64,000 nt of DNA from Paenibacillus luteus (GTDB lineage: Bacteria > Bacillota > Bacilli > Paenibacillales > Paenibacillaceae): NCBI RefSeq assembly GCF_006542765.1, contig NZ_SKCD01000029.1, positions 1-64,000 of the forward strand. Direction: 5' to 3'. The notes beneath the pieces were generated by a model. That model ran no database searches. It was not told where the DNA came from and worked only from the letters and a program-made list of their open reading frames with translations. Shown piece by piece: positions 1-7,763 of the stretch (within the stretch, counting starts at the first letter, position 1; each line of letters starts with the position of its first letter). Made by a program: the position numbers and the translations under genes.

Positions 1-75
1 CAATGATTTTAGTTTAGGTAAGTCTAGCAAACTACGAATCTCGATGTTGGATTGAACATTCAACGTGATGTACAT
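1..75 (-). CDS. Possible partial hypothetical CDS running off the left edge
   Basis: A minus-strand frame is open from the window edge to an ATG at 75, preceded by an AGGGAGAG ribosome-binding-like stretch six bases away. An in-frame ATG at 126 exists but has no such site. Only about 25 codons are visible and no family is recognisable. It may be the start of a real gene continuing to the left, or chance. Confidence 0.25.
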   Translation of the reverse strand, partial: MYITLNVQSNIEIRSLLDLPKLKSL

Positions 76-156
76 ACTCATCTCTCCCTTGAGACCAGTA
101 TGTTTCATCTCGTCAAAGTTGTACATTTTTATTCAAGCACTTCTGTACATGTTTAG

Positions 157-309
157 ATTAGCATTTACACTGGAATGAGTGCCTTTGCAATTCAAAAGCT
201 TATGAGACACCAAAACATTACGGTTACGATGAGATATGTTGCTATGTGGGGGAATGAACTAAGGGAGCAGAATGATAAATATAATCCATTAAATTCTCTA
301 AATATCTGA
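157..309 (+). pseudogene. Tyrosine recombinase (phage integrase) C-terminal relic
   Basis: A short open frame ending in TGA at 307-309 reads as the last ~50 residues of a phage-type tyrosine integrase. It contains an IQKLMRH segment, the NITVTMRY segment with the likely nucleophilic tyrosine, and an EQNDKYNPL tail. An in-frame TAG at 154-156 cuts it off from any upstream part, so the Arg and earlier His catalytic boxes are missing. It is a dead remnant, consistent with the following ~8 kb being an old integrated element. The family call is from motif memory, not a search. Confidence 0.6.
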
Positions 310-491
310 GTTCTATAACGAAAGAACTTCTCATCATCTAAGATAGGCATTACCGTATGCAATCTCGGGCAAAGCATCGTTCTTCTTGTTTCAGGAGAGC
401 CGACAAAAAGCAGATTATGATGCGAAAACATGTAAATAAGAAGCCATGATATATGGTTTATATCATAGCATAGACGAGTTTTAATATTCTG

Positions 492-505
492 TGATATACT
501 GGAAA
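492..505 (+). promoter_or_regulatory. Promoter-like element (extended -10), first copy
   Basis: TGTGATATACTGGA contains a TATACT -10 hexamer at 497-502. The -35 region is poor. The identical 14-mer occurs at 6806-6819, also upstream of a rightward gene, which supports a functional element. Apart from the integrase relic and the hairpin at 532-568, nothing else was seen in 126-596. Confidence 0.35.
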
Positions 506-531
506 TAGATCCAAAAGCATCGGTCGAGGAA

Positions 532-568
532 GATTCTGAGCGGAAGCACCGCAGGAATCTTTTTTTTG
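532..568 (+). terminator. Intrinsic terminator or leader attenuator
   Basis: The arms AAGATTC (532-538) and GAATCTT (555-561) pair around a GC-containing loop and are followed by a run of eight T. The hairpin lies between the promoter-like element at 492 and the gene at 597. It would end a ~60-nt transcript or act as an attenuator for that gene. Confidence 0.5.
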
Positions 569-596
569 ATTCATTATCAGGGTGAGGGTGATAGAT

Positions 597-1130
597 GTGA
601 GCGATACTAGATATCAGACTGCTAATGATCTGCTGTGGGATCTGAGCCGTTACTTTCTGATGAAAGTGGGAGTGGGTGAATCTCCAGCACTCATGTTCAG
701 AGATTCGCACGGATTTTTAATGGATCCTCACCAAGCTCTGGAGATAATAGATAAACTCAAGATCGCATATGAGAGTCCAGAGATCAATGCGTTTGTAGAA
801 CAGGAGAATCAGGATCTCCACCTCGAAAGTATGGGTATAGACCTGAATCATCGATACTTGCTTAATGGTATCAATGTATACAAGAAGAAAGAATTTGATC
901 CCTTAAAGAGGAAACGTTCTTTCTCCTGCGCATGGTGTGGAACAAGAGTCTCTAGCACAAAAGACAAAGAATACTATTACATTACTGATCATTATCTTAG
1001 AAGCGGTCTTAGCGAGCAGAAATCCCAACCGTGGGAATACTCATGTTCGGAAACCTGCATCCGTCATGTATGGGACGAAATCTATGAATCATGGATGAGA
1101 GAGCGTGGATACCTCACTGCTATAAAATGA
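597..1130 (+). CDS. Hypothetical protein with C-terminal zinc-ribbon-like Cys pairs
   Basis: A protein of about 177 residues of unknown function. The C-terminal half has a CxxC pair (CAWC) and, about 35 residues later, a CxxxC pair (CSETC), the usual spacing of a structural zinc ribbon. The N-terminal half is rich in acidic and charged residues with no recognised motif. GTG codons at 582, 588 and 597 are all in frame; 597 is preferred because AGGGTGA lies just upstream. It is followed 45 bases later by a HicB-like gene on the same strand. Island accessory gene; no function assigned. Confidence 0.55.
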   Translation: MSDTRYQTANDLLWDLSRYFLMKVGVGESPALMFRDSHGFLMDPHQALEIIDKLKIAYESPEINAFVEQENQDLHLESMGIDLNHRYLLNGINVYKKKEFDPLKRKRSFSCAWCGTRVSSTKDKEYYYITDHYLRSGLSEQKSQPWEYSCSETCIRHVWDEIYESWMRERGYLTAIK

Positions 1131-1175
1131 TAGAAAATAACGTGAGTCTCATTTATTATCGAAAGAGGATGAGAT

Positions 1176-1427
1176 ATGACAATCAAAAATATTGAGTATT
1201 ATATGAACCTCTCCTATACGTTCAAATTTCAGCATGTTAAGAACGATCCCGGATATCCGGACGGTTATTATTACGGCGGATTCGTCGAGCTGGATGGATG
1301 CAAGGCGAGCGGAAAAACGGTCGAGGAGCTGCTCAAAGAATTAGAGCAAGTAAAGCGAGCATGGATCGAGATCAAGCTCGAATCAAACGAGCCGATCCCG
1401 GAGCCTGATTTCAATAATAAGAATTAA
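1176..1427 (+). CDS. HicB-family antitoxin-like protein (orphan)
   Basis: This 83-residue protein has the HicB core: a YYYGGFVELDGC strand, a GKTVEELLKELE helix, a WIE segment and a PIPEP-like tail. HicB proteins bind and neutralise the HicA mRNA interferase and often autoregulate. No HicA-like ORF of ~60 residues lies on either side, and no ribbon-helix-helix tail is present. It may therefore be an orphan with another role. The ATG follows an AGAGGATGAG ribosome binding site. It sits between two unrelated hypothetical genes. Confidence 0.6.
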   Translation: MTIKNIEYYMNLSYTFKFQHVKNDPGYPDGYYYGGFVELDGCKASGKTVEELLKELEQVKRAWIEIKLESNEPIPEPDFNNKN

Positions 1428-1446
1428 AATAAAAGGAGAAAACCAA

Positions 1447-2049
1447 ATGAACATTGATGAGCTTAAAAACCTTCAATCTGAGGGGCTAGAGAAAGAGGAC
1501 TTAATTGCAAGTATCAAAAGCTATGTGAAAGAATACAATTTAAAATGTGATGAGTTTGGGACAAGGTATTCTGTATTAATAACTAACCTTGCTTTACTAG
1601 ATGTTCAAAACTTTCTTCATAACTCAAACTTAAAATATAGCAAAATGACAGATCATAGATTCTTAATCGACGGTACTGGAATTGAACTAATTACAGCTGA
1701 TGAGGGGTTCACAATAGCTATCAAGGAAAAAGAGCTATACAAAACCTTTATTGTGGAATTGAGTAAAGATAGTCAGCCGAACGGTTTTATTCATAAGTGT
1801 ATCAACGTTAATGGGAAATTAGTAAGTACTATTATGGAAGATTGCTTTGATAAAACATTAAAGCAACTTGGAGCTATGGATTTAGAAGTAGTAATCCAAA
1901 CATTAAAAGGTGCTATGAACGACGTGGAAATGGCAATGGGTGATATGATTAACTCAAATGATGTTAGCTATGAGTATGAGTATCATGAGTATAGAAATGA
2001 AGAAAACACATATAAAACAATTGATGAAATATTTATAAATGAAATCTAA
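1447..2049 (+). CDS. Hypothetical acidic island protein
   Basis: A 200-residue acidic, soluble protein of unrecognised family, without signal peptide or membrane segment. The C-terminus is unusually rich in Tyr and Glu (YEYEYHEYRNEE). The ATG is preceded by AAAGGAGAAAAC, a strong ribosome binding site, and begins 20 bases after the HicB-like gene, so the two are probably co-transcribed. Base composition is clearly more AT-rich than the HicB-like gene, suggesting a mosaic origin. A hairpin follows at 2059. Confidence 0.6.
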   Translation: MNIDELKNLQSEGLEKEDLIASIKSYVKEYNLKCDEFGTRYSVLITNLALLDVQNFLHNSNLKYSKMTDHRFLIDGTGIELITADEGFTIAIKEKELYKTFIVELSKDSQPNGFIHKCINVNGKLVSTIMEDCFDKTLKQLGAMDLEVVIQTLKGAMNDVEMAMGDMINSNDVSYEYEYHEYRNEENTYKTIDEIFINEI

Positions 2050-2058
2050 ATAACTAAA

Positions 2059-2102
2059 GAACAAGGCCGCGCGGATCCTTATCCGGTGGTCTTTGTCTTT
2101 TC
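2059..2102 (+). terminator. Probable intrinsic terminator after the 1447 gene
   Basis: A long imperfect hairpin pairs ACAAGGCC-type bases with GGTCTTTGT, with an inner perfect stem CGGAT-CCTT-ATCCG, and ends in a T-rich stretch. It closes the rightward 597-2049 gene group. Confidence 0.5.
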
Positions 2103-2300
2103 ATCAAATCCGATCATAACAAAGGAATGGCCTTTTATCCCTTAGCTCATCGGCTTTCGTGCCTTAGAACGGCTCTCAGAACGAGTTTTCCCGGAGTTTC
2201 AAATGATACTAAAAATTTTTTCTGATGGCTTACCTTGCCCTTCAACACCCCTATGCCCCCGGGTGGGTGCGCGTGTGTGTGCATGTGTTATGTGAATGCT

Positions 2301-2343
2301 GAACGAAGAACCCGACAGCCGATGAGCTGCCAGTTCTTCGTTC
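2301..2343 (-). terminator. Hairpin at the end of the recombinase gene
   Basis: Perfect 11-base arms GAACGAAGAAC (2301-2311) and GTTCTTCGTTC (2333-2343) overlap the stop codon of the leftward serine recombinase. No strong T-run follows on the minus strand, so it may be a terminator or an mRNA-stabilising stem. Confidence 0.45.
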
Positions 2344-2896
2344 AAGACTTACGTTTCCTAATTTCACGAATCAATGTCGATTTACTAATGCCAGTAATAG
2401 CGGCGACCTCATTGTATGAGTTGCTATCTAACAGGATAACAGCATGGTTCAGCTGCTTCTCGGTGTATGATTTCGGTCTGCCTTCTTTGAAGCCTTCTTT
2501 CTGTTTAGCTATCGCTTTGCCTTCCTGTGTACGCTCGACGATCATATCACGTTCAAACTCAGCGAATCCGGAGAAGATCGTCAGGATGAGTCTGCCTGTT
2601 ACAGTGTCCTCGATTATTCCCATGTTCAGGACGTGGATCCGTACTCCCCGGCTGAACAATTCTTTCACCGTTGTTATAGCGTCAACTGTTGAACGTGCGA
2701 AACGATCCAGCTTTGTGATAATCAACGTATCCCCGGATTGCAGCACATCGAGTAGCTGCGTAAACTCCGGACGCTCTTTCTTTGTTCCGGTGAACTTCTC
2801 AGAATAGATCTTTTGCACTCCGTTCGCCTCTAGCTGTTGGATCTGAGCCTCCAGATCTTGTCCGACAGTTGAAACTCTCGCATAGCCATAAATCAT
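2342..2896 (-). CDS. Serine recombinase (resolvase/invertase family)
   Basis: This 184-residue protein is a small serine recombinase, which cuts and rejoins DNA at short inverted subsites for resolution or inversion. The N-terminus YARVST carries the nucleophile Ser9. The LDRFARS box holds Arg65 and Arg68, and the FAEFERD helix around 111-117 leads into the long E-helix. Residues ~145-184 form a Hin-like helix-turn-helix DNA-binding tail. The length fits the resolvase/invertase class, not the large serine integrases. It stands alone on the minus strand; an inverted repeat just upstream may be its own site. Confidence 0.9.
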   Translation of the reverse strand: MIYGYARVSTVGQDLEAQIQQLEANGVQKIYSEKFTGTKKERPEFTQLLDVLQSGDTLIITKLDRFARSTVDAITTVKELFSRGVRIHVLNMGIIEDTVTGRLILTIFSGFAEFERDMIVERTQEGKAIAKQKEGFKEGRPKSYTEKQLNHAVILLDSNSYNEVAAITGISKSTLIREIRKRKS

Positions 2897-2931
2897 ATAT
2901 ACTTTCCCCTCTTAATTATGAATATAAGTTA

Positions 2932-2979
2932 TGACACCGATTAATATCTTTATCCTACGTTTTTCATCGATTGGTGTCA
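2932..2979. repeat. Inverted repeat upstream of the serine recombinase (candidate res-type site)
   Basis: TGACACCGATTAAT on the left pairs with ATCGATTGGTGTCA on the right, 12 of 14 positions complementary, separated by ~20 bases. It lies 36-83 bases upstream of the recombinase start, where resolvases commonly have their own res subsites and autoregulate. Apart from this, nothing was seen in the 289-base gap 2897-3185. Confidence 0.4.
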
Positions 2980-3185
2980 ATACTTTTAAGATCTGATACC
3001 GAAAGAGGGAAAGCTGTACTATGGCTGCAAAGAGTAGGTGATGCTTATAGAAGTTAGGATTAGCCTTCAAATATACATATAAAACCAAAATTTAATTTAA
3101 CAAAAAGATATCAGGAGAATGTGTTTTACTCCGGCTTAAGAAACTAGCACAAGAGAGATAGTGAGTAAGTCGTCATCAGACCCCA

Positions 3186-4433
3186 TTAAATAACTCTATT
3201 ATCTTCTTGCTGCCTTGCAAACCATCTGATGACTTGCTGGGCTAGTATGTCTACACAACGAGAAAAGCCATGCAATTGATCTTTAGGACATTCCTTTCCT
3301 TTCGATTCATAGTTAGTTTTAGCATGGGCAAACATATTTCGTGTGTGACTAATTGCGGTGGCAACCTCTTCATAGGCTTTTTGTTTATCATCGGGTTTGC
3401 TATTAATAGTCAATGCCTTTGTTAAATTCAAAAAAGGTGGGGCGATTGGTACAATTTCAAAAAGATCACAGCAGGTTTCGACGGTTAGTTTGATGGCCTG
3501 ATGGTCTTTTTTATTATTTCTTTGCTCCTCAAACAAACGACTCAGTTCAAGTATATAGTTTGCATCTGGAGTAAGCGCCCGTGTACTGGATAACTTATTC
3601 AATGTTGAACTGATTAAATCTTGCTGTATTACTGTTTGGGAGACGTATTCAATTACCTTTGAATACGTCAAAATAGAGAACTCATCATTTGGGGATGATA
3701 TTGAGGAGTTATACAGCGTTAATAACTCATTTATACCTTTGCCTCGTAAAAATGGTCTCAACCTCGGTGGAATGGATAACTCAACTTCATCTGTCTCCCA
3801 AAATTCATGAGTGCTTCTTGGGGATATATGAATTTCAATATCTAATGAAGACTTTATTTCAAAAATATAGGCTTGTACTAAACTATCAATGATTTTATCG
3901 TCTAACGTGTGTTCGGCCCAAATTTCAATGAACACGTCACTATAGTCAACAGGTGGTACATATTTGCTGTACTTTTTTTGGATTGTAAGTGCAAAACCAT
4001 AACTTGTGAGACCCTGTACAATATTTAAGGTATATTCCTGCTCATCTACTTTCTCTATGACCCCAATTATGCTTGGATTGTCCGTCATTATTCGATTTAG
4101 TTGTTCCATATTATAACTATCAATTGGAATTAGTGCTAATCTTTTCCCTATTAAAGAATACTCATCTAATTTTTTTGCATTAATGGCTTCTTGAACCATA
4201 GCCAACACTTCGCCTAACGTATACGAGCCTTCTTCATATTCAGACTTAGGAAGCCAAATATTAAATTCTGTATCTTCATTTACAATAACTTCCTCATTTT
4301 CACTATCATCATCATCATTCTCATTAAATGGATATTCATCTTGAAAGTCATTTCCAATATTATGAGCATTGAAGAACTCAATTAGGTTATTTACCTCTTG
4401 TCGTAGACTTTCTGGATCAAATTTAATACTCAT
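3186..4433 (-). CDS. Large hypothetical protein with C-terminal HEPN-type motif
   Basis: A 415-residue soluble protein. The C-terminal ~100 residues are helical and contain RNMFAH (R365-x4-H370) within a TRNMFAHAK segment, the R-x4-6-H signature of HEPN RNase domains. The N-terminal ~60 residues include a very acidic stretch (EDTE and DDDD runs). The middle is alpha/beta with no recognised family. HEPN proteins are frequent in defence, toxin-antitoxin and abortive-infection systems. No paired nucleotidyltransferase antitoxin is adjacent. The ATG is preceded by TAGGAGTGA. Defence function is inference. Confidence 0.6.
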   Translation of the reverse strand: MSIKFDPESLRQEVNNLIEFFNAHNIGNDFQDEYPFNENDDDDSENEEVIVNEDTEFNIWLPKSEYEEGSYTLGEVLAMVQEAINAKKLDEYSLIGKRLALIPIDSYNMEQLNRIMTDNPSIIGVIEKVDEQEYTLNIVQGLTSYGFALTIQKKYSKYVPPVDYSDVFIEIWAEHTLDDKIIDSLVQAYIFEIKSSLDIEIHISPRSTHEFWETDEVELSIPPRLRPFLRGKGINELLTLYNSSISSPNDEFSILTYSKVIEYVSQTVIQQDLISSTLNKLSSTRALTPDANYILELSRLFEEQRNNKKDHQAIKLTVETCCDLFEIVPIAPPFLNLTKALTINSKPDDKQKAYEEVATAISHTRNMFAHAKTNYESKGKECPKDQLHGFSRCVDILAQQVIRWFARQQEDNRVI

Positions 4434-4660
4434 ATAATGATCACTCCTACTATCTTTAGTTTATTCCTTTAATTTTACAGCTGTTTTATACATAGGTAAA
4501 CTGCTAATCCAGCAACTTTAGCGAAGGCATCATTGTGATTAATAGAAAAAGTAATATCGTTATAACATATGAGCGAATAGCTCAGCCGAATGAGTATTTC
4601 ATAACTAATTGCGTTGCTCACGTTCATTGTCATGATCGTCGGGTTGGCTTGAAGAAAGGA

Positions 4661-5086
4661 CTAGTCGGTATGTTCCGGAAAGGGAGGGACTCTTGTGAGT
4701 AATTCTCCCTTTTCTGTTACCATAAGCTCGCTCCGCTCACTTTCTCCTCGGCCTCCGCTGGGTCGCACCTCTATACGAGAAAGCCCAGTCGCTAGGACTG
4801 AGCTTGTAACCCATGATATAAAAAGGACTTGTTGACTTGCGTCATATCTTGGATCTGTTTGATCGTGTATTACTTTAGCACATCGTCGAGCTTGTCGCTG
4901 TTCAGTGGTCTCGCGCTCTGGACAGAACCATACAAAGTATGGATCGATCTCCATATAGATAGGTCTGAGAGGCATATCTATACCCCCGAAATACGGCAGC
5001 TTATGCGGCTGTTGCGAGGTCGTGGATACATTAGTCTGTGCTTTACCTATGGTTCTTTTATCTTTTAAGATCTTTAACAGGTTCAT
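4661..5086 (-). CDS. Hypothetical protein downstream of phage replication-type genes
   Basis: A 141-residue frame of unknown function. The start at 5086 lacks a clear ribosome binding site, and the C-terminal third is low in complexity (SGGRGESERSE), so the reading is uncertain. It follows, in the same direction, the winged-helix gene and the 19-bp-period repeats at 5116-5165, an arrangement typical of a phage replication module. The 226 bases between it and the gene at 4433 show no convincing feature. Confidence 0.4.
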   Translation of the reverse strand: MNLLKILKDKRTIGKAQTNVSTTSQQPHKLPYFGGIDMPLRPIYMEIDPYFVWFCPERETTEQRQARRCAKVIHDQTDPRYDASQQVLFISWVTSSVLATGLSRIEVRPSGGRGESERSELMVTEKGELLTRVPPFPEHTD

Positions 5087-5115
5087 GTATTCGGGTGATA
5101 ATTTTTTTTTAATAA

Positions 5116-5165
5116 ATGAGTCTGGTTTTAAAGAATGAGTCTGGTTCTATATAGTGAGTCTGGTT
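5116..5165. repeat. Three iteron-like direct repeats, 19-bp period
   Basis: TGAGTCTGGTT occurs at 5117-5127, 5136-5146 and 5155-5165, exactly 19 bp apart, in AT-rich spacers. The first two copies also share a preceding A. The block abuts an A/T homopolymer run and overlaps the stop codon of the winged-helix gene. This is the layout of iterons bound by a replication initiator, although binding by the neighbouring protein is not shown. Confidence 0.65.
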
Positions 5166-5650
5166 TATACCTCACTTTTGTCCACGCCACTAAGAAATCG
5201 AGCGATTTTAGCATCGTTTGCTTTCATAACCTTCTGAGCCTCAGCCTCAATCGCCTCCCAATCAATTTCATCTGAATCACTGCTGCCGCTTCCATTCCTC
5301 ATATCGTTAAATATTGAGAAACACGCCGCTGGATGGATCGTATACAGATTATAGAAATGCTCCGGGTTCTTTGTCGTCCGCTTCTTCTGAGCCGTTACAA
5401 TCGGCCTTCCCTTCCAACGAAACGATAGCAACTCACTCGTCCATCGTTGAACGGATTTCTCTGTACTCTGGAGTTCTTTTGCGAGTTGTGCCTGAGTTGG
5501 CCAGCATTTTCTTTCATCGTTCATAAAACAAGCAAGTGCGCAAAGGAGAAGCCATGCGTTAGCTCCTGCCTCTTTGTAAATCGCTCCCATCAGCCCGCTT
5601 CGATAAGCGTTTATGTGCAGCTTGACGAATAGTTCGGCCTTGTTTTCCAT
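5165..5650 (-). CDS. Phage/plasmid-type replication protein with winged helix-turn-helix
   Basis: A 161-residue protein with a clear helix-turn-helix: the WPTQAQLAKEL helix pair followed by the STEKSVQRWTSELL recognition helix. This resembles the N-terminal winged helix of phage and plasmid replication initiators and DnaD-like proteins. The C-terminal ~45 residues are acidic and lack a recognised DnaD tail. It overlaps the upstream antirepressor gene by one base (TAATG) with a GAGGTGA site, so the two are co-transcribed. Direct repeats at its 3' end could be its target. It could instead be a plain regulator. Confidence 0.65.
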   Translation of the reverse strand: MENKAELFVKLHINAYRSGLMGAIYKEAGANAWLLLCALACFMNDERKCWPTQAQLAKELQSTEKSVQRWTSELLSFRWKGRPIVTAQKKRTTKNPEHFYNLYTIHPAACFSIFNDMRNGSGSSDSDEIDWEAIEAEAQKVMKANDAKIARFLSGVDKSEV

Positions 5651-6411
5651 TAGAAATCACCTCGCTTCATCACAGGTGAAATGCCGCGATTTGCTAGTAT
5701 CTCGTGGATCTTTACTCGGCCTTTTTGTGTCCAACGTGTCCGGACAAATGACAAAGGCGTTTCCCGATTGCTATCATGAACAAATTGAGTTATTGATTTC
5801 ATATAACCATCTTTGCTGAATTTTGAATAAGGCATCCATCTGCCGTTTCGTGCCTTATACTGAATCTTTTCGTTTGCTAGAATCTGATTTAATTCTATAG
5901 CGCTGATTCCATAGTCCATAGCAATTTCGGAGACTGTAACTGTTCCCTCAGATTCTATGATCTCATCAAGATAACTGATTTTAGGCGAGTATTCCGACAA
6001 TTTCTGCTGGAGTGATTGTTTATCCTGATATTCCTCGATCCAGCGTTCAGCTCGTTTTACTGGATGCTCAAACATATATGATGGCTGCATTTGCGGTATG
6101 ACATAGGATCCTGTCCTTCGGATCTTTGGCAGAACTTCGGACGTTATCCAACGTTTGAAACGCCTTGCCTCTGGTTTACGGCTGCTCATGATAAGGGAGT
6201 ATAGGCCAGATTCGTTGACGATGTTTGAAATAACGCCACGCCCTAAGTTGAACTTAGCCCGATCCTCGTCGTCTACCGTTTGCATAGCGATTGTGGGATT
6301 CGTCAGGTCGAGAACGTCACAAACGTCCTTCACCACGAACCACGGCTCACCTTTGATAACCTTTGTCCGGACGTTGGTTCCTTCAAACCTGAAAAATTGT
6401 AATTGACTCAC
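5650..6411 (-). CDS. Phage antirepressor (BRO-N plus KilAC domains)
   Basis: 253 residues. Residues ~1-105 match the BRO-N fold of phage antirepressors: FRFEGTNVRT, EPWFVVKDVCDVLDL, NESGLYSLIMSSRKPEA and FKRWITSEVLPKIRRTG. Residues ~135-250 match the KilAC/ANT C-terminal domain (SYLDEIIESEGTVTVSEIA, TRWTQKGRVKIHEIL). Such proteins relieve phage repressor control. The gene leads a leftward group with the winged-helix gene, marking a prophage remnant; no structural, packaging or lysis genes are present. Length and both domains look intact. Confidence 0.88.
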   Translation of the reverse strand: MSQLQFFRFEGTNVRTKVIKGEPWFVVKDVCDVLDLTNPTIAMQTVDDEDRAKFNLGRGVISNIVNESGLYSLIMSSRKPEARRFKRWITSEVLPKIRRTGSYVIPQMQPSYMFEHPVKRAERWIEEYQDKQSLQQKLSEYSPKISYLDEIIESEGTVTVSEIAMDYGISAIELNQILANEKIQYKARNGRWMPYSKFSKDGYMKSITQFVHDSNRETPLSFVRTRWTQKGRVKIHEILANRGISPVMKRGDF

Positions 6412-6716
6412 TTTGTGTTCCTCCTTTGTTGTGCTTTCGTGAATTAAATATCGAGGGCAGAAGCAGAATGTGTCGCATGAACTAAAAACTATATAAAAAA
6501 GCCGAGATTATATCTCGACTCGTGTTTCGTTTACCAGAATCAGACATTTTATGACTATTACTTTGGATATTTTCCTCATTAAATCAATGATTTACTATGA
6601 TTATTGAATGTCATATGAGACTTTTCGAGGAATTTCCTGTGGCTATATCTCGTACTAGGGTTAAGTAAATTAAGTCATTTCCCTACATAAAACCGTACTG
6701 ATTTAATACATAGCAA

Positions 6717-6764
6717 AACAGGGAGGGCAAGGATTTCACCCTGCTGCTCCCTGTTATTATTTTT
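6717..6764 (+). terminator. Intrinsic terminator
   Basis: AACAGGGAG (6717-6725) pairs with CTCCCTGTT (6747-6755) and is followed by ATTATTTTT. It lies in the 530-base gap between the antirepressor and the gene at 6942. The rest of that gap has a small CGAGAT/ATCTCG hairpin at 6503-6517 without a T-run, and the promoter-like 14-mer at 6806. No gene was seen in it. Confidence 0.55.
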
Positions 6765-6805
6765 GTATCTCTTTATATTTTAGAAACAGAACAATTTTTT
6801 GAGCC

Positions 6806-6819
6806 TGTGATATACTGGA
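6806..6819 (+). promoter_or_regulatory. Promoter-like element, second copy
   Basis: Identical to the 14-mer at 492-505 (TGTGATATACTGGA) with a TATACT -10 hexamer. It lies 122 bases upstream of the start at 6942, so the transcript would carry a ~115-base leader. Confidence 0.35.
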
Positions 6820-6941
6820 TATATATTCTGGAATAGTAATAACCGAAAAGGACTCCTAGTGCTAATTAAGCTGATGGGGTAAGCCACTTAGGTTCGTGAA
6901 TACTATAACATTAGACGTAAATCTTATTCTGAGGTGAAATA

Positions 6942-7763
6942 GTGAGCGATTTGATTGAACTTCTTAGAATTGAAGGTGTAGATTTATCTAATGAATTTAA
7001 AAAAGCATCAATTAAAGGGCGGGGTACTCCACAAGAGATAGCTGATTTTAGAGAACTTTATTTTCATAGTTTTTTATCGAAGTACTTTCCATTTCCGTAT
7101 AGGATTGCAAAAGGGGGGATTCTTGATACATATGGAAACAAATCAGCCTCAATAGATTGTATTCTTTGTAATCCTGCTCATCCCTATACAGTGGATAACT
7201 CTGGTAAATTTACAGTATTACTAGCAGATGGAGTGGATTGTGCTATAGAAATAAAACCAGATATAAGTAATAAGGAGGAACTTATAAGGGGATTAAAGCA
7301 AATAATATCTTTAAAAAGATTACTTCGATCAAAATCAAGTATAGTTGTAACATCAAAAGCTACTCAGGATGAAATCGAATACTCAAAAAGAATACCTTCA
7401 TTTATCTTTTCTCTCAAAGCAAAAGCCAATATTGACGATACCGTCAGTGAAATAATTGATTATTATAGGGCTGAAAAGGTTCCACTTGAAGAACAAATTG
7501 ATTATGTTGTTATAAATGGGTCTGGAATAATAATCAATCATAAAATTTCTCAAACAAATATGAGATATGTACCAGATGGTGTAAAAAAATATGGTTACTT
7601 TTATGAACAATGGGATGATCTAACTCTTGCTGCTTTTTTGCTTTACATTAATTTGTCATACGGAGCTATTCCTATGATTACTGACAGTATATTAGAAAGA
7701 TATTTATATAACATACCACGTGTAAAAGCTTCCAGATATGATTTTGAAGGATTTTGGGAGTGA
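6942..7763 (+). CDS. PD-(D/E)XK nuclease-like protein, DUF6602-type
   Basis: A 273-residue protein. Residues ~45-125 read as a PD-(D/E)XK fold: the RIAKGGILDTYG strand, the SIDCILC strand with Asp72, then CAIEIKPD with Glu103 and Lys105. It resembles small proteins annotated as DUF6602, which occur in accessory and defence regions; that family name is from memory. The start is GTG with GAGGTGAAAT in front. It is AT-rich and stands alone at the right end of the island, just before the groEL remnant. Nuclease activity is inferred only from the D...ExK arrangement. Confidence 0.55.
   Translation: MSDLIELLRIEGVDLSNEFKKASIKGRGTPQEIADFRELYFHSFLSKYFPFPYRIAKGGILDTYGNKSASIDCILCNPAHPYTVDNSGKFTVLLADGVDCAIEIKPDISNKEELIRGLKQIISLKRLLRSKSSIVVTSKATQDEIEYSKRIPSFIFSLKAKANIDDTVSEIIDYYRAEKVPLEEQIDYVVINGSGIIINHKISQTNMRYVPDGVKKYGYFYEQWDDLTLAAFLLYINLSYGAIPMITDSILERYLYNIPRVKASRYDFEGFWE

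Noticed and set aside
66..151. Three GTACAT hexamers near the left edge
   Set aside because: Spacing is irregular and the hexamer is its own near-palindrome; chance is likely.
192..710. 172-codon minus-strand open frame
   Set aside because: It overlaps the integrase relic and the zinc-ribbon gene on the other strand, has no ribosome site and an implausible composition; the plus-strand readings are better supported.
2235..2807. 190-codon plus-strand frame
   Set aside because: It is the antisense shadow of the clear serine recombinase gene and spans a GT-rich simple-sequence stretch.
4580..4625. Short stretch resembling the lac operon region of cloning vectors (AATTGCGTTGCTCAC)
   Set aside because: The match is only ~15 bases and no other vector sequence is present.
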